64,000 nucleotides of DNA from Ipomoea triloba (taxonomy: Eukaryota > Streptophyta > Magnoliopsida > Solanales > Convolvulaceae): the NCBI RefSeq assembly GCF_003576645.1, contig NC_044924.1:26874118-26938117 (forward strand), in the 5' to 3' direction. Below the pieces are notes generated by a model. It worked only from the letters and a program-made list of their open reading frames with translations, had not been told where the DNA came from and searched no databases. Numbering within the stretch: the first letter of the stretch is position 1; the number at the start of each line of letters is the position of its first letter. Below, piece after piece: positions 22,557-32,505 of this stretch. Position numbers and translations under genes: made by a program.

Positions 22557-23141
22557 TGACAGGGTAATTGGGTACCCGACCCGGAACCATTGGCATGACC
22601 TACTACCCAAGACACCTCACTCCTCAACATCAATGCGCAACGGTCCAACTCCTCAGCATTGATGACCAACATCAATGCGCAACGGTCCAACTCCTCAGCA
22701 TTGATGACCAACGTTCATGCGCAACGGTCCAACTCCTCAGCATTGATGACCAACGTTCAGCCGCAACGGTCCAACTCCTCAGCATTGATGACCAACGTTC
22801 AGCTGCAACGGTCCAACTCCTCAGCATTGATGACCAACGTTCAGCTCCTCAGCATTGATGATCCTCAGCATTCAGCTCCTCAGGCATTGATGCCCAACGT
22901 TAAACTCCTCAGCATTGATGTCCAACGTTCAACCAACGTTCAACTCCTCATTAATGCTCCGTTACTAAGCTGAAAGGGATAAAAAGACTCACGACCACAT
23001 AGTGAGGGACGACACTTCTTACTAGACAAAACAACACTGAATTCATCTGTACACTGAGCACTACGCTCAATATTGTATTCAAATACTTGATAACACTCAA
23101 TAATACTCAAATAATATACCGGTAACGCATTATTACCGTCA
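22557..23141 (+). repeat. 5' LTR, 585 bp
   Basis: TG...CA termini. It contains five 42-bp tandem units, whereas the 3' LTR has one; the 168-bp length difference is exactly four units. A likely primer-binding site starts with TGG at 23143, just after the LTR, and reads TGGTGCTTTCGTTGAGAG. I do not assign the tRNA. Confidence 0.85.
22632..22845 (+). repeat. 42-bp minisatellite in the 5' LTR
   Basis: Five copies of a unit containing CAACGGTCCAACTCCTCAGC and 'attgatgaccaac'. As 42 is a multiple of three, the array stays open in all frames and creates artificial 14-residue repeat ORFs. These are not genes. Confidence 0.9.
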
Positions 23142-23226
23142 TTGGTGCTTTCGTTGAGAGCCGAGATCAGATCTCAGGCTAAAATCACAAAATCAAAAAA
23201 CCACTCAGTTCATCTCATCACTATCA

Positions 23227-24381
23227 ATGGCATCTGGATCCAGCAGCTCGCATACACCTAGTCAGGTGAACAAGGGTCACCCCTCGAGTGATCTTCGTGA
23301 GCAGCTCAACAGTAACCGTGGAGGTGACCTTCGCAGCCAACTCAACAACAATAACCGTAGAGAAGGTGACCTCCGTAGCCAACTCAACAACAACCATGGT
23401 GGTGGCCGCACTAGCCAACCCAACAACAAACATGGTGGTGGCCGTACTCCCCTCCCAGCAACTGCTGCTCCCGCCCAAGTGGTGGACCTTCAGGCAGCAG
23501 TGCAGGTCATCCAACAGGCGGCGGCGACAATGACCCAACTAGTCGCAGGAATGCAAGGCCAGATCTTACCGCCACCACCCCCTCTGGAGGAAGAAGTGCA
23601 ATCTCCGAGGTAAAACACAACTCAACGATAGGAAGGTGGACCTCAGCCAGTTTCCAGATCTGTTCGAGAACGACCGGCGGCTTCTAGATCTATCCGAGAT
23701 CGGCTGGGGGTGCAAGGATCCTCCAAAATAGAGGTCCCCATCCCCAAGCAGGCAAGGCAGTAACCAAACGACCATCTGGAGAAAGGATGGGCGAATCTGG
23801 TGGATTGGCTCCGCGTCACTCCACTAGACATAAAACACCCCAAGAAAACCTGGTTGAAAGACTCCAAAGGCAGATAGATGATATGGAAAAGAAAGTAGAA
23901 GCAAGAGAACACTCACCAGAACCAGAGGTAAGAATGGCTGCTCCATTCTCTCCTGACATAATGGAAGTTCCTCTTCCAAAAGACTTTCGACTACCCACCA
24001 TCAAGGCCTACACTGGCACTTCAGATCCGCGTACCCATATGACAAGATACAAGGCAGCCATGGTCATGATTGGGGCAAGCAATGCCATCATGTGCAGAGC
24101 GTTCTTGTCCACTTTGGACGGAACGGCTCAAGATTGGTTTAACACAATCTCGGACGGATCAATTCAAACTTTTGCAGAGCTATCCAAAAGTTTCTTGTCT
24201 TATTTCTCAGGAAGTATACAGCATAAGAAACCATTCTCACACCTCGGCGGGCTAAAGCAGGATAAGGGGGAAAGCCTACGAGACTTCTTAAGCAAATGGA
24301 AAAAAGAAGTCAACAACGTATATGACTTCGATTTGAAGGCAGCGATTCTCATCTTCATCCAAGCACTGAGATCAGACGATT
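23227..24381 (+). pseudogene. Truncated duplicate of the leader ORF and gag
   Basis: Identical by eye to 24818-25972 at an offset of 1591 bp. It contains the 128-residue leader ORF (23227-23613) and the first ~199 residues of gag (from 23787), then stops at an N at 24382, after which LTR sequence begins. Probably an assembly duplication rather than a biological copy. Confidence 0.8.
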
Positions 24382-24382
24382 N

Positions 24383-24732
24383 TCAACATCAATGCGCAAC
24401 GGTCCAACTCCTCAGCATTGATGACCAACGTTCAGCTCCTCAGCATTGATGATCCTCAGCATTCAGCTCCTCAGGCATTGATGCCCAACGTTAAACTCCT
24501 CAGCATTGATGTCCAACGTTCAACCAACGTTCAACTCCTCATTAATGCTCCGTTACTAAGCTGAAAGGGATAAAAAGACTCACGACCACATAGTGAGGGA
24601 CGACACTTCTTACTAGACAAAACAACACTGAATTCATCTGTACACTGAGCACTACGCTCAATATTGTATTCAAATACTTGATAACACTCAATAATACTCA
24701 AATAATATACCGGTAACGCATTATTACCGTCA
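24383..24732 (+). repeat. Partial internal LTR copy
   Basis: The last ~350 bp of the LTR, entering inside the minisatellite with one 42-bp unit and ending at the usual ...CCGTCA followed by the primer-binding site. It shares the 5' LTR's private bases (for example 'gttaaactc' and 'cttcttac') rather than those of the 3' LTR. Confidence 0.85.
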
Positions 24733-24817
24733 TTGGTGCTTTCGTTGAGAGCCGAGATCAGATCTCAGGCTAAAATCACAAAATCAAAAAACCACTCAGT
24801 TCATCTCATCACTATCA

Positions 24818-25204
24818 ATGGCATCTGGATCCAGCAGCTCGCATACACCTAGTCAGGTGAACAAGGGTCACCCCTCGAGTGATCTTCGTGAGCAGCTCAA
24901 CAGTAACCGTGGAGGTGACCTTCGCAGCCAACTCAACAACAATAACCGTAGAGAAGGTGACCTCCGTAGCCAACTCAACAACAACCATGGTGGTGGCCGC
25001 ACTAGCCAACCCAACAACAAACATGGTGGTGGCCGTACTCCCCTCCCAGCAACTGCTGCTCCCGCCCAAGTGGTGGACCTTCAGGCAGCAGTGCAGGTCA
25101 TCCAACAGGCGGCGGCGACAATGACCCAACTAGTCGCAGGAATGCAAGGCCAGATCTTACCGCCACCACCCCCTCTGGAGGAAGAAGTGCAATCTCCGAG
25201 GTAA
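24818..25204 (+). CDS. Leader ORF of the Tat-type element, 128 residues
   Basis: Starts MASGSSSSHTPSQV and is rich in Asn, Gln, Gly and Arg, with three repeated segments (RGGDLRSQLNN, REGDLRSQLNN, GGGRTSQPNN), then an Ala/Gln-rich helix-like part and a PPPPPLEEE tail. It is in a different frame from gag and lies between the LTR and gag. No domain is recognised; it may be the frame-shifted N-terminus of gag or a separate small product. Confidence 0.55.
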   Translation: MASGSSSSHTPSQVNKGHPSSDLREQLNSNRGGDLRSQLNNNNRREGDLRSQLNNNHGGGRTSQPNNKHGGGRTPLPATAAPAQVVDLQAAVQVIQQAAATMTQLVAGMQGQILPPPPPLEEEVQSPR

Positions 25205-25377
25205 AACACAACTCAACGATAGGAAGGTGGACCTCAGCCAGTTTCCAGATCTGTTCGAGAACGACCGGCGGCTTCTAGATCTATCCGAGATCGGCTGGGG
25301 GTGCAAGGATCCTCCAAAATAGAGGTCCCCATCCCCAAGCAGGCAAGGCAGTAACCAAACGACCATCTGGAGAAAGG

Positions 25378-26670
25378 ATGGGCGAATCTGGTGGATTGGC
25401 TCCGCGTCACTCCACTAGACATAAAACACCCCAAGAAAACCTGGTTGAAAGACTCCAAAGGCAGATAGATGATATGGAAAAGAAAGTAGAAGCAAGAGAA
25501 CACTCACCAGAACCAGAGGTAAGAATGGCTGCTCCATTCTCTCCTGACATAATGGAAGTTCCTCTTCCAAAAGACTTTCGACTACCCACCATCAAGGCCT
25601 ACACTGGCACTTCAGATCCGCGTACCCATATGACAAGATACAAGGCAGCCATGGTCATGATTGGGGCAAGCAATGCCATCATGTGCAGAGCGTTCTTGTC
25701 CACTTTGGACGGAACGGCTCAAGATTGGTTTAACACAATCTCGGACGGATCAATTCAAACTTTTGCAGAGCTATCCAAAAGTTTCTTGTCTTATTTCTCA
25801 GGAAGTATACAGCATAAGAAACCATTCTCACACCTCGGCGGGCTAAAGCAGGATAAGGGGGAAAGCCTACGAGACTTCTTAAGCAAATGGAAAAAAGAAG
25901 TCAACAACGTATATGACTTCGATTTGAAGGCAGCGATTCTCATCTTCATCCAAGCACTGAGATCAGACGATTTCCACAAACAAATGAACGCCCACCACCC
26001 ACGCTCTTATGAAGAACTCATGAGAACGGCCAACCGGTACGCAGACGCAGAGGAGGCTGACAGGAGAAAGAAGGATGAGGAGGAAGGACGAAAGAGTGGG
26101 CGACCTGATAAAGCTGGTCCGCCCAGCCAGGCACCACGAACAAACCAACCACCCTCAAAGAAGGGGAGAGATAACCGACCTCACCACATTCCGTTACGAC
26201 AACTGACACCGCTAACTCACCCAGTTAGCGTAATCCTAAATCAAGCTGAAGACATGGGGATCGTGCAATTTCCGCAGGAGTGCATGAAAGTCTCCCCAAA
26301 TGCGGATCAATCCAAGTATTGCAGATTCCATAGGCAGGTGGGCCATGATACCGATGAATGCAACGTGCTAAAACGCCAGATTGAAGAACTCATCCAGAGG
26401 GGATATTTCAGACAATTCGTCAAACGATCAGGCCAACAAAAGTCAGGCCAGAAGCCAGGCCAACAACAACCTCCGCGCAATCTACCAAAAAACGTTTGGA
26501 AAAAGGATGACAGCTCCGAACCGTCATCCTCGAGTGGTAAGAAAAGGGAACACGACCAAGTTACCGTAACGGAGCGTGATCTCTCTAACAAAGACTCAGA
26601 AGAGCCCAGGAAACACAAGAAGCACACCATACACTTTATCTACGGAGGTCCTGCAGGCGGAGACACATAA
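25378..26670 (+). CDS. gag: Gag of the Tat-type retrotransposon, 430 residues
   Basis: The retrotransposon gag domain occupies residues ~65-230 (PLPKDFRLPTIKAYTGTSDP, then DGTAQDWFN, LSYFSG and LRDFLSKWKKE). A Lys/Arg/Glu-rich linker follows, then a zinc-knuckle-like motif near residue 316 (CRFHRQVGHDTDEC, where Tat elements often replace the CCHC knuckle) and a basic tail. Gag forms the particle that packages element RNA. The start chosen is the first ATG; the frame is intact to the stop at 26670. Confidence 0.85.
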   Translation: MGESGGLAPRHSTRHKTPQENLVERLQRQIDDMEKKVEAREHSPEPEVRMAAPFSPDIMEVPLPKDFRLPTIKAYTGTSDPRTHMTRYKAAMVMIGASNAIMCRAFLSTLDGTAQDWFNTISDGSIQTFAELSKSFLSYFSGSIQHKKPFSHLGGLKQDKGESLRDFLSKWKKEVNNVYDFDLKAAILIFIQALRSDDFHKQMNAHHPRSYEELMRTANRYADAEEADRRKKDEEEGRKSGRPDKAGPPSQAPRTNQPPSKKGRDNRPHHIPLRQLTPLTHPVSVILNQAEDMGIVQFPQECMKVSPNADQSKYCRFHRQVGHDTDECNVLKRQIEELIQRGYFRQFVKRSGQQKSGQKPGQQQPPRNLPKNVWKKDDSSEPSSSSGKKREHDQVTVTERDLSNKDSEEPRKHKKHTIHFIYGGPAGGDT

Positions 26671-26712
26671 GCAGAAAGGAAGAAGTGGAGTCGCCAGTTA
26701 TATGTAGGTGAG

Positions 26713-29433
26713 GTGGTCAGCCTTCCAAAGGGAAAAAAGCAAAGGAGGGAAGCCATTACCTTCTCTGACGATGACCTCCCAAAAGGTCCACTACCTCACC
26801 GAGATGCGTTGGTAATCAAGATGGAGATCAACGACAACATCGTGCGTCGCATACTCGTAGACACCGGAAGCTCAGTCAACGTGATGTACTACGACGCTTT
26901 CACCAAACTGGGACTGCCCAGAAATCAGCTCAAAGAGGTACGGACTCCACTTTCTGGGTTTACTGGGGATTCAATAGAAACAGAGGGATCCGTGGTACTA
27001 CCAGTAGAGATAGGCGTGAGCCCCAACACCTCCAAGATAAATATGGAGTTCACTGTGGCGAAACTCACATGTGCCCATAACATCATACTGGGAAGGCCAG
27101 CTCTGGAAGATCTGAAGGCGATAATTTCGATGGAGCACCTGTGCATGAAATTTCCCACGCCATACGGGATAGGAGTTGCGAGAGGAGATCAAAGAGCAGC
27201 TTGTAGCTGTTACGTCAAAGCGTGCAAGAAAATTGGACAGAAAGATTTGCAAGTCCACACCATTGCAGAAAAAGTGATGAAAGAAGAGGAGGGTTGGCCC
27301 CGCGCCGAGCCTGCATCTGAAACGGAAGACGTGGTGGTCGATCCCGCACGAGCAGATAGGGTTGTAAAGATTGGCACTGGATTGGCACCGGAACTAAGAG
27401 CCCAGATAATCGAAGTCATCCGACAGTTTAAAGAACTTTTTGCGTGGGGTCTAGAAGACATGCCAGGTATCAATCGAAACATCATAACCCATAAGCTAGC
27501 CGTGGACCCTACCAAGAAACCAATACAGCAAAGAAAGCGATACATGTCGGCTGAACGAAGGGACTTTGTGAAAAACGAGGTGGTCGCGTTGACACAGGCA
27601 GGACATGTCAAGGAGATCTATTATCCCGAGTGGTTGAGCAACATAGTCCTGGCCCCAAAAGGCTCCACGTGGAGAATGTGCGTGGATTATACAGATCTCA
27701 ACAGAGCCTGCCCTATGGATCGATTCCCCTTGCCAAACATAGATCAGCTGGTAGATGAGACGACAGGATGTGAATTGATGAGCTTCATGGATGCCTTCCG
27801 TGGGTACCATCAGATATTCATGCATGAAGAAGATGCTGAGAAGACCGCGTTCACCACCCAGAAGGCATTTTTTGCTACTTGTTCATGCCGTTCGGCCTAA
27901 AAAACGCAAGCGCAACTTACACCCGGATGGTGGCCAAGTTGTTTGGAAAAGTGCTGGGACGAAACATGGAGGCATACGTAGACGACATGATTGTCAAAAG
28001 CCGCAGAGGTGCCTCTCATGTCAAAGACCTTAACGAGGGATTTTCTATTATGAGAAATTTCAATTTACGCTTGAACCCTAAAAAATGCACCTTCGCAGTC
28101 AATGGGGGCAAGTTTCTGGGATTTATGGTCACTAGAAATGGGATAGAACCAAACCCAGAAAAGGTAAAAACCATTCTTGACATGGAACCCCCGCAGTCCA
28201 TCAAAGAAGTCCAAAGACTCAATGGTCGCTTAGCGGCTTTGGCTCGATTTCTATCTAAATCGGCCGAACGATCCCTCCCCTTCTTCTAGATACTAAAGAA
28301 GAATAAGGGGTTTGAATGGACTCCAGAGTGTCAGTCAGCCTTCGATGACTTGAAAAAATATTTGCTATCCCCGCCACTACTTGCAAAACCAGAGGCGGGT
28401 GAAACCTTACTCTTATACCTGGGTATATCACAGGGTGCGATCAGCTCCGTGTTGGTCAAAGAGGAAGGAGGGACTCAGCGTCCCATTTACTATGTGAGCA
28501 AGGCTCTACACGATGCAGAACTACGGTACACTGCCGTGGAGAAAACAGTGTTTGCTGCGGTCACCGCCTCTAAAAGGTTGGCCCATTACTTCCAAGCTCA
28601 TCCCATCCATGTACTCTCACATCAACCATTGGGGAGTTTCTTACGGAACACTAACTCTGCTAGGATGGCGAGATGGGCCATGCACCTCAGCCAGTTCGAC
28701 ATTGAATTCAAACCAAGGCCCGCCATCAAAGGTCAAGCTCTTGCAGACTTCATAGTGGAATGCACAGCCCGCGAGGTGACGGAGCAGGTAGAAAATGAAG
28801 ATGGTGGATGGTGGACCTTGTCTACGGATGGCTCATCCAACAGTAAAGGTTGCGATGGTGGAGTAGTGCTCATCACCCCAGAAGGATTCCGCGCTTACTA
28901 TGCAATCAGGTTCCACTTCAAATTATCTAACAATGAGGCAGAGTATGAGGCCCTCCTCAACGGACTACGGTTAGCAGCAAGACTACGAGCAGAAAAAATT
29001 CTCATCCGATGTGACTCCAAGTTAGTGGTCGGCCAGGTGACTGGGGAATACGAAGCCAAATGAAGGGAACATGCAAAGATACAGGGACGCAATGCTGCGA
29101 ACCTTGCCAGAATTCGAGGGGTATGAAATTCACCAAGTACCTCGAGAACAGAATGATGACGCTGACATGCTCTCTAAGTTGAGCACTGGGATCCTCGGCC
29201 ACATTCGCAAGATTGCTCGGGTTGAGGATTTGGAGACATCCAGCATCGACATCTCATGGGTCTGCCCCGTGCAAACCAGAGAGCCATGTTGGATTGACCA
29301 CATCACGAAGTACAAGCAGGATGGCACTCTGCCATTAGACGAGCAAGATGCAAAGTTGACAAGGTTACGGGCACCTAGCTACGTGATATTGGAAGACAAG
29401 TTATATAAACGATCCTCGAGGTCACGCCCGTGA
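26713..29433 (+). pseudogene. pol: Broken pol: protease, reverse transcriptase, two RNase H domains, no integrase
   Basis: Protease: ILVDTGSSVNVM and later IILGRPAL (about 26860-27110). Reverse transcriptase: the WRMCVDYTDLN block (27670-27705) and AYVDDMIV at ~27975, the catalytic YVDD. RNase H: LLLYLGIS to ADFIVECT (28400-28770). Second RNase H: STDGSSN, NNEAEYEALLNGL, CDSKLVVGQ (28820-29040), which marks the Tat group. Breaks: a frameshift in a T-run near 27870, an in-frame TAG at 28287, and a one-base frameshift near 29061. Similarity ends at ~29415, before integrase. The protein cannot be made whole. Confidence 0.88.
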
Positions 29434-29660
29434 CCTCGGCCCAGCGCCGAGGTCACGCCCGTGACCTCGGCCCAGCGCCGAGGTCACGCCCGTCACGTCC
29501 ATCGTGACCTCGGCCCAGTGCCGAGGTCACGCCCGTCACGTCCATCGTGACCTCGGCCCAGCGCCGAGGTCACGCCAGACCTGGCCTCGTGCCGAGGACC
29601 CATGACCTCGGCCAACGCCGAGGTCACGCCAGACCTGGCCTCGTGCCGAGGACGCAACTA
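29417..29660. repeat. GC-rich palindromic minisatellite
   Basis: Tandem units of 31 bp and a ~43-bp variant built on CGAGGTCACGCCCGTGACCT and 'cggcccagcgc'. Each unit contains the inverted pair GAGGTCACG/CGTGACCTC, so single strands can fold. GC content is far above the surroundings. It starts exactly where pol similarity stops. Confidence 0.85.
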
Positions 29661-29693
29661 AAGAAAAAAATAATAATAATAAGCGGAGGCGCG

Positions 29694-29815
29694 CGCCTCG
29701 GCAGTGGCTGCCGAGGTCGCACCTCGGCCTCTGCCATGGAAACCGAGGTCGCGCCTCGGCAATGGTAGCCGAGGCCGCGCCTCGGCCTCTGCCATGGCCT
29801 CGGAGGCCATGGCAG
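29694..29815. repeat. Second GC-rich palindromic repeat block
   Basis: Three or four units of CCGAGGTCGCGCCTCGGC type with 'ctctgccatgg' spacers. They are self-complementary (GCCGAGG/CCTCGGC) and lead directly into the Argonaute-derived segment in the same open frame. Confidence 0.75.
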
Positions 29816-29823
29816 CAAAGGCC

Positions 29824-30054
29824 AACTACCTGCCGTTGGAGCTATGCTCCTTGGTGTCTCTTCGAAGATACACAAAGGCACTATCTTCAATGCAAAGAGC
29901 GTCTTTAGTTCAAAAATCAAGGCAGAAGCCTATCGCAAGAATTCAAGTTGTAACTGATGCGGTGAAAAACTATTGCTATGATGATGATCCACTTCTCGCT
30001 ACTTGTGGAATTTCAACTGAAAAGCAGCTTATGCAAGTTGAGGGCCGAGTCCTT
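29824..30054 (+). pseudogene. AGO4: Captured AGO4-clade Argonaute fragment (PAZ end/L2 linker)
   Basis: About 77 residues in one uninterrupted frame: YLPLELCSLVSL, RYTKALSSMQRASLV, KSRQKP, then YDDDPLLATCGIS and QVEGRVL. From family knowledge these are the conserved block after the PAZ domain in plant AGO4/6/9-type Argonautes, the effectors of RNA-directed DNA methylation. Differences from the usual sequence include LRRYTKAL (Q to R). The frame continues upstream into the GC-rich repeat (from 29704) and downstream for ten unrelated residues to a stop at 30087. It is a transduplicated exon piece, not a functional Argonaute: MID and PIWI are absent. Confidence 0.8.
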
Positions 30055-30300
30055 GATTATCCTCATGATTTTGGAATCCAGAACTAGGATAAGTTCTTCC
30101 ATACTCGTTTTCCATTGTGTAATGATCATCAATGACATTTTCTGTCTGAACATGTCCACTGACGTTTATGTTCACTCAAGCATGTGAGCCTGATTGTGGC
30201 AGATCTCAACCTCAGGATCACTCTAAGCCATGTTCTCCTATCCTCGGATGTTTACGAGATCTAACTCCTCCCCATGTTATGTTCCCACCTTTACATCCAT
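30055..30300. other. Unidentified cargo segment of the retrotransposon
   Basis: Sequence of normal plant composition between the AGO fragment and a hAT-like scrap. 'tctaactcctccccatgtta' near 30260 looks like UTR sequence, but I cannot assign it. It could be more captured gene sequence. Confidence 0.3.
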
Positions 30301-30302
30301 CC

Positions 30303-30475
30303 AGGGCCAGTTTTTTGATTTGCGGGGCCCTGTGCTAGTAATTATGTGAGGCACTATCAAAGTATAAATAAACTGCAAATTGAAGAAAAATTGCAAAGTG
30401 CTTTTATTGCATGAGAATATTTGTTGATTTAATCATTCAGATTGATGGTGGCGTAACAAAAAAAAAAAAAATCAC
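30303..30475. mobile_element. hAT-like terminal fragment inside the retrotransposon
   Basis: Begins CAGGGCCAGTTTTTTGATTTG with GGGGCCCTGTGC, much like the CAGGGCCGGCCC end of the hAT element at 34382. It ends in a poly-A tract at 30459-30471. No partner end is seen. Confidence 0.4.
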
Positions 30476-30511
30476 ATGTCATTACTCCCAAACCACCTCT
30501 ACTACTCTCGT

Positions 30512-30849
30512 TGGCTAGGGAGTGGGGGGACTGGTGACAGGATAATTGGGCATCAGCACTGATCCAAACCATCAGCAGCTCAGCATTGACTCAAAGGCAA
30601 TGAAGGGATGGTCAACCGTTCAGCACTTCACATCCAAACCATCAGTAGCTCAGCATTGACTCGAAGGCAATGAAGGGATGGTCAATCGTTCAGCACTTCA
30701 CTCCAACGACTCCTCAGCATTAACGCTCAACGGTCCTCAGCTCCTCATCAATGCTCAAACGGCAACATACCAAATTTTCAGCACAAGTTCCAAGCTACTA
30801 CTCCCTAGCTACCTCAACCATTCTCGCCAGCTAGGGAGTGGGGGGCTGG
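30512..30849 (+). repeat. Second polypurine tract and divergent LTR start
   Basis: GGCTAGGGAGTGGGGGGACTGG followed by TGACAGGATAATTGGG (30535) repeats the arrangement found at the true 3' LTR (30828-30866). After it come two ~75-bp tandem units ('ccatcag..agctcagcattga', 'gaagggatggtca') and LTR-like 'cctcagcattaacgctcaac'. It looks like the start of an LTR from a related subfamily, followed by another polypurine tract. Confidence 0.6.
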
Positions 30850-31266
30850 TGACAGGGTAATTGGGTACCCGACCCGGAACCATTGGCATGACCTACTACC
30901 CAAGACACCTCACTCCTCAGCATCAATGTGCAACGGTCCAACTCCTCAGCATTGATGACCAACGTTCAGCTCCTCAGCATTGATGATCTGCAGCATTCAG
31001 CTCCTCAGGCATTGATGCCCAACGTTCAACTCCTCAGCATTGATGTCCAACGTTCAACCAACGTTCAACTCCTCATTAATGCTCCGTTACTAAGCTGAAA
31101 GGGATAAAAAGACTCACGACCACATAGTGAGGGACGACACTTCGTACTAGACAAAACAACACTGAATTCATCTGTACACTGAGCACTACGCTCAATATTG
31201 TATTCAAATACTTGATAACACTCAATAATACTCAAATAATATACCGGTAACGCATTATTACCGTCA
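30850..31266 (+). repeat. 3' LTR, 417 bp
   Basis: TGACAGGG...CCGTCA, preceded by the polypurine tract AGGGAGTGGGGGGC. It has a single 42-bp unit and a handful of substitutions relative to the 5' LTR (for example 'gatctgcag' for 'gatcctcag'). Followed by the target duplication ATACT. Confidence 0.88.
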
Positions 31267-31271
31267 ATACT

Positions 31272-31949
31272 AACCAATTTTAAACAATTGACAAACATTA
31301 CAAGTTCGCGCACATAGGATGAGAAATAACATAAAGTTGTGTCAATTAATGTTGGACAGAAGTTTGGAGTGCTTAAACTTGATGTTGCTGAATGTTTACT
31401 GGTATAAGAAAATAAAGTTGCACATTCGTTATTAGCTATAACTTTTGACGTAATGATAAACATCCTGATAATTAGATTTGCATATTTTGAAAGCCAAATA
31501 TTTGACAAAACTAATTAAGACATTCCCATGCATAACACATACTTTTATTCCAGTAACCTTCAACGAAATTAAAGAAAGAAAAAAAAATCACATCAATAGC
31601 TAATAGAATAATGTTTTGAATTAATGAAATTTTAAATTATAAAAATTTCCCTGAATTATTTAACAGTTTTGAGACCAGAAATATCTATTTTTGGTGTCAG
31701 TCTGGAACCAAAACTAAATGTTCAACAATTGATAAATAGAGCTTATTCTCCGCCAAAAAAAAAAAAATAGAGCTTATTATATTTGAAGAATTGAGTGATA
31801 AGATGTTTCAATTTCACAATGTGAATTAATATTTACATTTAATATTTTTAAATTCAATTAAGTATGTACTCACAAATTATGTCAAAAAAAAAAACAACAA
31901 ATTAAATTATATATATTTTTATACGACTAATTTTCTTTACTAATTGTTA
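31272..31949. other. AT-rich spacer
   Basis: Sequence resuming after the retrotransposon. Once the insert is removed, this joins the region at 22520. Nothing coding is recognised. Confidence 0.3.
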
Positions 31950-32075
31950 AAGACCTTGTGGTCAAGTGGCATAACTGTAGCACTCCTAGATGGGAGGTTA
32001 TTTGCTCAAATCCTTTCTCTCCCATTTGAGAGAGTCACGATTATGCTGCTTGGCTACAAGTTTATTATGTTTTTT
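31950..32075 (+). mobile_element. SINE-like fragment
   Basis: 'aaagaccttgtggtcaagtgg' with 'gcactcctagatgggaggtt' and 'ctcaaatcc' resembles the head of the SINE at 14624, with a decayed box B. Confidence 0.45.
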
Positions 32076-32119
32076 AAGAAATAAGTAATACTTTAATGAA
32101 AATTTAATATTTATTGATT

Positions 32120-32455
32120 GAGTTAATTCTATTTTTGGTCCTAGATTTATAGGTAGCAATCCACTTTTAATCCTTTTTTTTCAAAACATTCACTTTTGAT
32201 CCTAGTATTATTGTGGCATGACAATTTTTTATCCTCCATCAACAAAACAGTTAAAATTTCGTCAAATACAAGAGCATTTCAGTCTTCAATTTTGATTATT
32301 TTCAAAAAAATAAACATAAAAAATATAGCGGGTCAACCTACTTTGTATAAAAAAGATTGAAATGTCCTTGCATTTAACGGCATTTCAATAATTTTCTTGA
32401 CGGATAACCAAAAATGGTCATGCCACAATAATACTAGGATCAAATGAGGATGTTT

Positions 32456-32505
<50 letters not shown>

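Larger units (their letters stand above)
22557..31266 (+). mobile_element. Chimeric Ty3/gypsy (Tat-type) LTR retrotransposon lacking integrase
   Basis: LTRs begin TGACAGGGTAATTGGG and end TTATTACCGTCA; the 5-bp duplication ATACT flanks the whole unit exactly (22552-22556 and 31267-31271). Order: LTR, partial gag copy, N, partial LTR, gag, protease, reverse transcriptase, RNase H, second RNase H (the Tat hallmark), then non-retroviral cargo and the 3' LTR. Integrase is absent: pol similarity stops near 29415. The LTRs differ at only a few bases apart from a repeat-number change, so the insertion is recent. It would need enzymes supplied in trans. Confidence 0.88.

Noticed and set aside
22632..22845. 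CRISPR-like regular repeats
   Set aside because: The repeats are contiguous without unique spacers and lie in an LTR of a eukaryotic element.
22568..22973. Open frames with a 14-residue tandem repeat (…TVQLLSIDDQ…)
   Set aside because: They are translations of the 42-bp LTR minisatellite, open in several frames because the unit length is divisible by three.
29704..30087. 127-residue ORF as an independent gene
   Set aside because: Its N-terminal third is translated GC-rich repeat and only the middle is Argonaute-like; no promoter or Argonaute catalytic domain.
31065..31508. 147-residue minus-strand ORF
   Set aside because: Spans the 3' LTR end, the target duplication and the flank, so it is a chance frame across an insertion boundary.
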